Part shown: positions 57,171 through 64,000 of the stretch, one piece after another | Numbering within the stretch: position 1 is the first letter of the stretch | Layout: each line of letters begins with the position of its first letter | From: Massilia rhizosphaerae | Lineage (GTDB): Bacteria > Pseudomonadota > Gammaproteobacteria > Burkholderiales > Burkholderiaceae_D | Reading direction: 5' to 3' | Assembly: GCF_016093545.1 (NCBI RefSeq) | Contig: NZ_JADKYX010000011.1 | Coordinates: 62,001 to 126,000 of the forward strand | DNA length: 64,000 nt | Translations under genes and position numbers: made by a program | The notes under the pieces: generated by a model | Database searches by the model: none | What the model was told of the DNA's origin: nothing | What the model saw: the letters and a program-made list of their open reading frames with translations, nothing else

Positions 57171-57878
57171 ATGACTACGATGACCAACGCCGATCCCTTA
57201 GAGATCCAGAAGTTCAGTGAACTGGCCCACCGCTGGTGGGACCCGACGTCCGAATTCCGTCCGCTGCACGACATCAACCCGTTGCGCCTGGAATGGATCA
57301 ACGCGCGCGTGCCGCTGGCCGGCAAGAACGTCATCGACATCGGCTGCGGCGGCGGCATCCTGGCCGAATCGATGGCGCGCAAGGGCGCCAAGGTCACGGG
57401 CATCGACCTGTCCAAGAAAGCCCTCAAGGTGGCCGACCTGCACAGCCTGGAATCGGGCGTGGAAGTGCGTTACAAATTGATCGCGGCCGAGGACATGGCC
57501 GCGGAAGAGCCCGGCCAATTCGACGTCGTGACCTGCATGGAGATGCTGGAGCACGTCCCCGACCCGGCCGCCATCGTGCGCGCCGCCGCGACGCTCGTGA
57601 AACCGGGCGGCCGCGTGTTCTTCTCGACCCTGAACCGCAACGTCAAATCGTATCTGTTCGCCGTCGTCGGCGCCGAATACGTGCTGCGCATGCTGCCGCG
57701 CGGCACCCACGACTATGCCAAATTCATCACGCCGGCCGAACTGTCGAATTTCGTGCGCGACGCCGGCCTCATCGTCGACGGGCTGAAGGGCCTCACGTAC
57801 AACCCGTTGACCAAGATCTACTCGCTGAACCAGGACACCGGTGTCAACTACATGGTCGCCTGCAGTAAACCGATGTAA
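57171..57878 (+). CDS. ubiG: ubiquinone biosynthesis O-methyltransferase UbiG
   Basis: A 235-residue SAM-dependent enzyme acting in both O-methylations of ubiquinone. The N-terminal WWDPTSEFRPLHDINPLRL motif, the SAM-binding GCGGGILAESMARKGA segment (about residues 62-77) and CMEMLEHVPDP are diagnostic. A second ATG three codons in (57180) is a possible start, since neither has a clear ribosome site. It is followed closely by gph. Confidence 0.95.
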   Translation: MTTMTNADPLEIQKFSELAHRWWDPTSEFRPLHDINPLRLEWINARVPLAGKNVIDIGCGGGILAESMARKGAKVTGIDLSKKALKVADLHSLESGVEVRYKLIAAEDMAAEEPGQFDVVTCMEMLEHVPDPAAIVRAAATLVKPGGRVFFSTLNRNVKSYLFAVVGAEYVLRMLPRGTHDYAKFITPAELSNFVRDAGLIVDGLKGLTYNPLTKIYSLNQDTGVNYMVACSKPM

Positions 57879-57901
57879 TAAAGCGCTTTAAATACCGACT
57901 C

Positions 57902-58609
57902 ATGACCTTTTCTTCCGCCCTGCCCGCGCCGCGCGCCGTCCTGTTCGACCTCGACGGCACGCTGGCCGACACCGCGCCCGACCTCGCGGCCGCCGTCAAC
58001 CGGATGCGCACCGAGCGCGGCCTGGAACCGACGCCGTACGCCCTGCTGCGCCCGACCGCCTCGGCCGGCGCGCGCGGCATGATCGGCGCCGCCTTCGGCC
58101 TCGCACCGGGCGACGAGGGCTACGAAGCCCTGCGCGTGGAATGGTTCGAGCGCTACCAGTCGGCGATGGCCGTGCACAGCACGCTGTTCGACGGCATTCC
58201 CGACCTGCTGGACGGCCTCAAAGCGGCCGGCATGGCCTGGGGCATCGTCACCAACAAACCGGCACGCTTCACCGATCCGCTCGTGCCGCTGATCGGCCTG
58301 GCGCACGCGGACTGCGTGGTCTCGGGCGATACGACGCCGCACGCGAAGCCGCACCCGGCCCCGCTGCTGGAAGCGGCCCGCCGCCTGGACATCGATCCCG
58401 CGCACTGCTGGTACGTGGGGGACGATTTGCGCGACATCGAAGCGGGCCGCGCGGCAGGCATGGTCACCGTCGCGTGCAATTGGGGCTATTGCGGCGCCAT
58501 CGATCCGACGACCTGGGGCGCCGATGTCCAGCTCGACACGCCGCGCCACCTGCTGCAGGTGTTGCGCGATCTGGCGGACCCGGCCGGGGCTGCGAAAGCG
58601 GCGGCCTGA
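57902..58609 (+). CDS. gph: phosphoglycolate phosphatase, HAD family
   Basis: A 235-residue HAD hydrolase that removes phosphate from 2-phosphoglycolate. Motif I is FDLDGTLADTAPDL (about residue 15), motif II is the Thr in IVTNKPARF, motif III is the Lys in PHAKPHPAPL, and motif IV is VGDDLRDIEAG. Helical cap of class I. It follows ubiG with a 23-nt gap. Closely related HAD enzymes have other substrates, so the symbol rests on family and on the ubiG-gph linkage common in beta-proteobacteria. Confidence 0.9.
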   Translation: MTFSSALPAPRAVLFDLDGTLADTAPDLAAAVNRMRTERGLEPTPYALLRPTASAGARGMIGAAFGLAPGDEGYEALRVEWFERYQSAMAVHSTLFDGIPDLLDGLKAAGMAWGIVTNKPARFTDPLVPLIGLAHADCVVSGDTTPHAKPHPAPLLEAARRLDIDPAHCWYVGDDLRDIEAGRAAGMVTVACNWGYCGAIDPTTWGADVQLDTPRHLLQVLRDLADPAGAAKAAA

Positions 58610-58898
58610 TTCGCCTGTCTACGTGCCGCGTCCCGCCTGCCACGTCGGGCGGCGGCGCGCTGCCTCCCCTCTTCTCTTCTACGTCGCGCCCCGTCATCGA
58701 TGCTGGCGGCTGCGCTTCTTGTTCCGAGCTACGTCGTCGGTTAGTTGCAAACTTCGATCCAGAGCCGTCGTCTTCGTTGGACCACTGGAACTCGGCACTT
58801 ACATATCTTTACGATTGATACAGTGAATCGTCTATCTCTCCACAATGCCCCCGAGTAATCTACAACCACACGACAACAACTCCTCAGGAGCAGACAAA

Positions 58899-59453
58899 AT
58901 GGAAACGCTCAAGACCGCCACCTCCCGCATCCACCCGCTGATGGCTGCTGCCGCAGTGTCCGTCATCGTCGTCAGCCTGGCCGGCGCGGCCGCGATCACC
59001 GGCCTCCTGCCGAGCTCGCACAGCGCCCCCGACGCAGGCGCCAACACGGCCCAGACCGGCGCACCGGCAAGCGCATTGCCGATGGCAGCCGAAACGCCGC
59101 AAGGTGCCCAGCCGGTGCAAGGCGCCTTCGCGCAGCCGGTCGTTGCGAGTGCCCAACCGGCACCGACCGTGATCAAGGAAACCGTGATCCGCGAAGTGCC
59201 TGCGAAACCTGCTCCGCATCACACGGTGCACCACACGAGCTACGCGCAGAACGATGCGCCGGCCTATCGTGAACCGGCACCGCGTCCGGCACCGCAGCCG
59301 AACTACGTCGCCATCGGCACCGGCGCCGTCGTCGGCGGCCTGCTGGGCAACCAGGTCGGCAGCGGCAACGGCCGCAAACTCGCGACTGTCGCCGGCATCA
59401 TCGGCGGCGGCATGCTGGGCAACCAGATCGCCAACCAGAACCAGGGCCGTTAA
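58899..59453 (+). CDS. glycine-zipper 2TM-domain membrane protein
   Basis: A 184-residue protein. One N-terminal helix (about 15-35) is followed by an Ala/Pro-rich linker with a His-rich patch (PHHTVHHT). The C-terminal glycine zipper IGTGAVVGGLLGNQVGSGNGRK and GGGMLGNQIANQ (about 140-180) resembles SlyB/RcnB-type outer-membrane zipper proteins. I chose the ATG at 58899 with a CAGGAG site. About 290 bp separates it from gph without any feature, and a GC hairpin with a weak T-run follows at about 59479-59503. Confidence 0.75.
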   Translation: METLKTATSRIHPLMAAAAVSVIVVSLAGAAAITGLLPSSHSAPDAGANTAQTGAPASALPMAAETPQGAQPVQGAFAQPVVASAQPAPTVIKETVIREVPAKPAPHHTVHHTSYAQNDAPAYREPAPRPAPQPNYVAIGTGAVVGGLLGNQVGSGNGRKLATVAGIIGGGMLGNQIANQNQGR

Positions 59454-59561
59454 ACACGCCAGACCTTGATTCTCCGCACCTCGCACCCATATCGGGTGTG
59501 AGGGCGCGTCAAGGGCTCTCCGCTCACCGGCCGATTGCGGTACAATGAGCGTTCTCTTTCT

Positions 59562-59920
59562 GGGGGCGACCTGGTTTCGACGTGGGTTGCAAAGCAGAAC
59601 AGGGCATACCGAGGACTGGTTACCTCGTAAATACATCCAGAAATCAATAACTGCAAACGATAACTCGTACGCACTCGCAGCCTAATCGCTGCTAGCTCTA
59701 CACCACCTCGCCTCTGGGGTGTGCCGCAAGGCAAGTAGAGTCATTTACAGAGGCTAGGACTCAACCGGGTTACTTGGTTGCTTCCGAAATTTAAGGTAAC
59801 TCGCTTGGTTGCAGGGTGCACGTCCCCGTCAGCCAGGTTAAATTAAAAGACAGTGCTAAGTATGTAGAACTGTCTGTAGAGTGCTTGCGGACGAGGGTTC
59901 GATTCCCTCCGCCTCCACCA
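59562..59920 (+). ncRNA. ssrA: transfer-messenger RNA (tmRNA)
   Basis: A 359-nt RNA that rescues stalled ribosomes with SmpB. The 5' end GGGGGCGACCTGGTTTCGAC and the 3' end GGTTCGATTCCCTCCGCCTCCACCA (last 20 nt begin at 59901) form the tRNA-like half. The tag reading frame is at 59653-59682 with stop TAA at 59683, giving ANDNSYALAA. The promoter may have its -10 at 59541 (TACAAT). CCA is encoded. The 3' end is a common integration site, and an integrase remnant follows at once. Confidence 0.97.
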
Positions 59921-60000
59921 GTATTCCGATAAGCCGCTGATTCGTCAGCGGCTTTTCCTTTTTCAGCACGTGCGATCTGGCTTGGTGCCCCAACCGAGCG

Positions 60001-61509
60001 CCCCAAGACAGGTCAGACATTGCCATCAGAGTCGCATCATCGCTACATCGAAACAAGTTCGGAATCCTCTACTTCCGCATGGCAGTACCCCAGACCTCCG
60101 GCACCGCTTCGCCTCCAAAGAAATCTACCGCAGCCTGCGTACCGCCAGCATCAAGGAGGCTACGGCCGCGGCGCAAACGCTCTTAATCGCTCTCAAACGA
60201 GCGTTCACAGAAATTAGGCCACAACTCATGTCCGACCAGAAAGAAACGCCTACAGCCCCGCTAATTACTCTGGATGACGTGCTCGCCAGGGCACGCAAAG
60301 ACCTGTACTGCGCGCACGCATTGATGAGCTTGAACAGACGGTTGACGGTCTGCAGGACACCCAACACGCCGACCACCGGCGACATCAGGAAACATTCACG
60401 ATCGTCACGAAGGCTGCAGTTCGGCCGCCGAAGAAGCCCTCCCCTCTGTTCTCGCAACTGGGCAGGGACTATGAGCGCGATCGGCACGCAGGAAATAAAT
60501 GGACGCCCGCCACGCACAGCGAGAACATAGCGATATACAAGATATTCATTGATATCGTTGGCGACCCTCCACTTGATGACATCGACGAACAGCAGGCGTT
60601 AACCTTCATCGAAACGCTCAAGAAGCTGCCCGCGAATATGAACAAGATGTCTGCGTACAGGGGCAAAACCACCGCAGAAATCATCGAGCTAAACCCGCCG
60701 CCGATCAGTACCGAGACGTTCAACAGGTACGTCGAGCGGATCAGCGGTCTGTTCAAATTTGCGATCTCGAAGCGAAAGTACGCCCTGCGGTACAACCCGT
60801 TTAGTGGGCGCGGCTTGGACGATAGCAAGACGAAGAAGCGCGAACCGTTCACGGTCGAGGAACTGACAAAGATCTTCGGGGCGGCTGAACACGCTCAACG
60901 CAAACACAAAAGCACGTACGCGTATTGGCTCCCAATAATGGGGCTGTTTGCCGGCGCACGGCCGAATGAGCTTTGCCAGCGCCACCTGTCCGACTTTGAG
61001 GTCACTGACGGCGTCCGTTACATCAACATTAGGGACGAAGAAGATTTTCAGCGGGTCAAGAACAATAACGTCTGCCGCCAGGTCCCGGTTCACGAAAAAC
61101 TGATCGAGGTCGGCCTCATACGCTACGTCGAGCGCCTGCGTGATCAGGGCCAACAGCGTCTCCTCCCGATGCTGAAATTTTATGAAAAAGATGGCGACGC
61201 CAAGAAGCCGTCAGATTGGTTCGGACAATTTGGAAAGCGGTGCGGCATCATGGAAACCCATACAAAGGCTTTCCACTCGTTCCGACACACGTTCATATCA
61301 TCATTGCTCAACGACGGGGTGCCGGAACTGTCCATCGCGCAAATCGTCGGCATGAGGGACGGACGATTGCGTCAAACATCTACTGGAACGTGAAAGACCT
61401 CGTGAGGTGCAAGCAGATCGTCGATGAGTTCCAGCCGCCACAAGACGTTTGGCGGATCATCCCCAAGTTCGAAGATGTGAAGATCGGCAAAGTCGGGGCG
61501 ACCGGATAA
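60001..61509 (+). pseudogene. tyrosine-recombinase integrase, frameshifted
   Basis: Integrase homology runs through three reading frames. The N-terminal arm region (HRNKFGILYFRMAVP) shifts near 60092 into DLRHRFASKEIYRSLRT, then again near 60300 into the core (ARIDELEQTVDGLQ). The catalytic domain (about 60630-61350) has GARPNELCQ with the first Arg, a QVPVHEKL Lys region and HSFRHTF. A missing base near 61351 moves the last part, with HEGRTIASNIYW and the nucleophile Tyr, into another frame. At least three lesions make it inactive. It starts about 80 bp after ssrA, as expected for an ssrA-targeting island. Confidence 0.88.
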
Positions 61510-61635
61510 ACAGGCGCGAACTACTTGCTTGCAGCCTGAAACTGACCGCATACTATGCTAAACCATCCACTCTCAGGAACTTGGCGGCATTGACATTTTC
61601 GCGTCACTCTTCTGCAGGCAGACTATGTCTTCATA

Positions 61636-61654
61636 AAATAGACAAAGTCTATTT
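61636..61654 (+). promoter_or_regulatory. 19-bp palindrome upstream of the RES-domain gene
   Basis: AAATAGAC-AAA-GTCTATTT is a perfect inverted repeat with a 3-nt centre, 38 nt before the start of the next gene. It is a likely repressor or autoregulator site, but no protein is known for it. Confidence 0.5.
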
Positions 61655-61692
61655 GAAAAATCATCTAAAACAAAATAACTAGGACAACGACC

Positions 61693-63123
61693 TTGCCTAA
61701 TAAACTTATCTGTTTCGAATGTATCGGTGAGAGCTATCTTTCAGAGCAAACTAGGCTCTTCGGCGAGAAAGGTAAGGAATGCTCTTATTGTGGAGAGGAA
61801 GACACTAGTGTTTTCCCAATCGAATACATTGCAGATCACGTATCCACCGTCTTCGATCATAGCTACTCTCTAACGCCGAATGAGCCTAACGCGTATGAAT
61901 CTATGTTGCTTGCGGATGACGAGAATGACTATGACTGGGAACGAGAAGGAGAGGCACCTATTGATATAGTTGCAGATATTGTCAACGTCTCGTACGAGAT
62001 TGCAGAAGATGTTATTAACGCCCTAGATTCAGCCAACCAAGTCGACGAGCGGCGCAATCCGGGAGCTGAGGCGCCCTTTAACTCCGAAGCGCGTTATGAG
62101 AGCGTAGGCCGAGATGAAGAAGAGTCGGAAAAAACGTGGGAAAGTCTAACATATGGACTCCACCATTCCGCGCGCTTTTTTAACACGGGCCTCAGGAGTT
62201 TCTTAGATAGTCTATTCTCGGACATTCATATAAAAGACGGCCGCAATGGAAAGGCAATTAGAATTGTCGAACCTGGCTCGAAGATTGCACGAGAAATCTA
62301 TCGAGCGCGAGTTTCAGTCAATCGCGAGTCTGTGAAAGAAATCCTGTCCGGCTTGCCTGCTACCTTAGGCGCTCCGACTGGACGTAAAGTTCGCGCTGGA
62401 CGAATGAATGCAGCTGGGATATCGGTATTCTACGGCGCTTGCGACCGCGACACATGCTTGGCTGAGGTACGGGCACCAGTAGGTAGTTCAGTTGTCATAG
62501 GCCAGTTCGAGTTAGTACGTGCCGTGAAGCTACTTGACCTTGATGCGTTAGGGAAGTTGTACGTAACGAAAAGTCTTTTCAACCCAGGCTACAGCGCCGA
62601 CCTCGAAAAATGCTCTTTTTTAGCTTTACTGTCTCGCCGGTTTTCAATGCCAGTAATTCCCGGAGGAGAAGATTTTGACTATTTGCTTTCGCAAGCGGTT
62701 TGTGAGTACCTCGCCGGCTCTATCAAGCCGCAACTCGATGGCATCATTTTCAAATCATCTCAGCGAGGAGGCAACGGGAAAAACATTACCCTTTTCAATC
62801 ACGCAAGTTTCGTTGAGCTACCGAAGTATCCGCCTGGCACCAAGTTCGCGAGCTACCACCTTCCACCTGACGATGATGGAGAGGAATCATATGCCGTCTC
62901 CGTCCAGCTGCCTGCGGAAGATATAGACGAGGTTCGGAACAACACGTCCGATAATCATTGGCTAAGTTCAGTCACATCGACCTTTGATACTGATATCCCG
63001 TCGGTGGCAACTCTCCGCCTTCGAACCGAAAATGTTGAAGTCATTGAGATCCTCGGAGTTTCGTACTCTAAGCGAATACTTGAGGTCAGGCACCACGAGT
63101 TCACCGGCGAACCAGGTTTTTGA
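61693..63123 (+). CDS. HEPN/RES-domain protein, probable toxin or defence protein
   Basis: A 476-residue protein. The N-terminal part has two CxxC pairs (CFECIGESY and CSYCGEED), a probable zinc knuckle, and then an acidic helical region (about 60-150) resembling the HEPN/RES N-terminal domain. The RES domain (about 200-400) has IYRARVS, RAGRMNAAGISVFYGA and TCLAEVR, the Arg/Tyr/Glu residues of this ADP-ribosyltransferase-like fold; RES toxins degrade NAD+. No antitoxin (Xre) gene is adjacent. The start is a TTG with an AGGA site. Base composition is clearly lower in GC than the window average, pointing to transfer. The defence role is inferred. Confidence 0.75.
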   Translation: MPNKLICFECIGESYLSEQTRLFGEKGKECSYCGEEDTSVFPIEYIADHVSTVFDHSYSLTPNEPNAYESMLLADDENDYDWEREGEAPIDIVADIVNVSYEIAEDVINALDSANQVDERRNPGAEAPFNSEARYESVGRDEEESEKTWESLTYGLHHSARFFNTGLRSFLDSLFSDIHIKDGRNGKAIRIVEPGSKIAREIYRARVSVNRESVKEILSGLPATLGAPTGRKVRAGRMNAAGISVFYGACDRDTCLAEVRAPVGSSVVIGQFELVRAVKLLDLDALGKLYVTKSLFNPGYSADLEKCSFLALLSRRFSMPVIPGGEDFDYLLSQAVCEYLAGSIKPQLDGIIFKSSQRGGNGKNITLFNHASFVELPKYPPGTKFASYHLPPDDDGEESYAVSVQLPAEDIDEVRNNTSDNHWLSSVTSTFDTDIPSVATLRLRTENVEVIEILGVSYSKRILEVRHHEFTGEPGF

Positions 63124-63200
63124 TGAGCGGGCCTTACGCCTTGAATCGCCACCAGTATCGTAGACGCTCCTGAGCCATAATTCTGGGTCAAGGAGAAGAT

Positions 63201-63478
63201 ATGAGTGGAAAGCGGTACGCAGAGGAATTCAAGATCGCGGCGGTCAAGCAGGTGGCGGAGCGCGGTCATCCGGCGAGCGAGGTGGCGGAGCGTCTTGGGT
63301 GAGCATGCACAGCCTTTACACCTGGGTAAAGCGCTACGGTGTGCCCGATGAGCAGCGCAAGACGGTGGATTCTCAGGCAGAGGAATAGCGGCGCCTGAAG
63401 GCCGAGTTGAAGCGCGTCACGGAGGAGCGCGACATCTTGAAAAAGGCCGCGGTGTACTTTGCCAAGACGTCCGGGTAA
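63201..63478 (+). pseudogene. IS3 transposase OrfA, frameshift and internal stop
   Basis: The reading frame starts MSGKRYAEEFKIAAVKQ and runs 33 codons to a premature TGA at 63300-63302, where the sequence ERLG should continue in the next frame as VSMHSLYTWVKRYG; one base is missing. An in-frame TAG at about 63386 (EE-stop-RRLKAELKR) is a second lesion. The leucine-zipper end (LKAELKRVTEERDILKKAA) is otherwise intact. OrfA is not functional unless supplied in trans. Confidence 0.85.
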
Positions 63479-64000
63479 GGTACACCTTCATTGCTGAGCT
63501 CCAGGACCAATTCCCAGTGCCGCGGCTGTGCAAGGTGCTCGGCGTGCATCCCAGCGGTTTTTATGCCTGGCGCCTGAACCCCGAAAGCCGCCGCGCTAAA
63601 GAAGACAAGCGGCTGCTGGTTCCCATCAAGGAGTCGTGGCTGGAAAGCGGCAGCGTGTACGGTTACCGCAAGGTCAGCGATGACTTGCGCGAGCTGGGTG
63701 AACAATGCGGTATCAATCGCGTCCACAGCCTGATGCGGTCGGCCGGACTCCGCTCGCAGACCGGCTACGCCAAGCGCAAGTACAAACGCGGCGGCGCACC
63801 TTCGCTGGTGGCGCCAAATCATTTGCAGCGCCAGTTCGACGTGCAGGAGCCCAATCGGGTTTGGGTGACGGACATTACGTATATCCGCACGTACGAAGGC
63901 TGGCTCTATCTTGCCGTGGTACTTGACCTGTTCTCGCGCCAGGCGGTCGGCTGGTCGATGAGTTCGCGTATTGATCGCGAGCTCGCGATGAGCGCACTTT
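63439..64000 (+). CDS. IS3 transposase OrfB (partial at window edge)
   Basis: The DDE transposase part is read in the -1 frame relative to OrfA across GAAAAAGG (63439-63446), the usual programmed frameshift site. Visible motifs are the HTH_21-type region (VLGVHPSGFYAW, YGYRKVSDDL) and the start of the rve catalytic core, WVTDITYIRTYEGWLYLAVVLD, with the first two aspartates. The third acidic residue lies past the edge. No natural start codon was identified; it may be expressed only as an OrfAB fusion, which the OrfA lesions would prevent. Not truncated by a lesion within the window. Confidence 0.85.

Larger units (their letters stand above)
63201..64000 (+). mobile_element. IS3-family insertion sequence, truncated by the window end
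   Basis: OrfA and OrfB of an IS3-family transposon begin here. OrfA is broken (see next entry), while OrfB reads cleanly in the -1 frame up to the end of the window. I could not fix the left inverted repeat; the element probably begins between 63124 and 63200. The right end lies beyond 64000. Confidence 0.85.

Noticed and set aside
58610..58898. Possible small gene between gph and the glycine-zipper protein
   Set aside because: Short frames here lack a ribosome site, have no motif, and overlap the gph end or the true upstream region; nothing supportable was found.
59970..60530. Separate 186-residue gene after ssrA
   Set aside because: The frame is only the middle piece of the frameshifted integrase; homology continues in other frames on both sides.

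Overview
This 64-kb window is high-GC chromosomal DNA from a betaproteobacterium, most likely Oxalobacteraceae and close to Massilia. The basis is the gene order gyrA-serC-pheA-hisC-tyrA-aroA-cmk-rpsA-ihfB-lapA-lapB-ugd-rfaE1 (all on the minus strand), the xseA-sodB pair, the form of the LapA/LapB proteins and a tmRNA tag reading ANDNSYALAA. The genus is an inference; no rRNA gene is present to confirm it.

Layout. (1) 1-2.9 kb: a type VI secretion (T6SS) cargo cassette, PAAR - Tae4 amidase - small membrane protein, lies between two perfect 103-bp direct repeats. The right-hand repeat is the first unit of an array of degenerate copies that runs up to xseA. Each unit carries a 9-bp DnaA-box-like core. 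(2) 3-8.6 kb: xseA, sodB, a Spy/CpxP-like protein, and a persulfide/sulfur operon (BigR-type ArsR regulator, two YeeE/YedE proteins, a TauE/SafE permease and an ETHE1-like metallo-beta-lactamase-fold enzyme). (3) 8.6-19 kb: a secreted subtilase with RTX repeats, an OmpR-type regulator and an RstB-like histidine kinase separated by envelope genes (SDR, periplasmic protein, MipA/OmpV, PrcB-like lipoprotein), and dsbA. (4) 19-27 kb: btuB with a cobalamin riboswitch, an M1-type metallopeptidase, a membrane protein, an extradiol dioxygenase, and a second T6SS cargo operon (Hcp - CHAP-type amidase - exported putative immunity protein). (5) 27-38 kb: rbgA, two tandem secreted paralogues with an anchored partner, an HDAC-like deacetylase, a MoxR-DUF58-transglutaminase operon ending in a lytic transglycosylase, and a small HTH-like protein. 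(6) 38.5-59.5 kb: housekeeping genes for cysteine, heptose/UDP-glucuronate, LPS control (LapAB), IHF, ribosomal protein S1, CMP kinase, aromatic amino acids, serine, gyrase A, OmpA, ubiquinone and phosphoglycolate. (7) 59.5-64 kb: ssrA (tmRNA), followed by a frameshifted tyrosine integrase, a lower-GC HEPN/RES-domain gene and a broken IS3-family element. This looks like the left end of a decayed genomic island integrated at ssrA.

Two independent T6SS peptidoglycan-amidase cargo modules occur here without any structural T6SS genes. Short inverted elements built on GGGGTCAGAGCA flank or interrupt the conserved gene blocks at three places. No tRNA, rRNA or CRISPR array was recognised.
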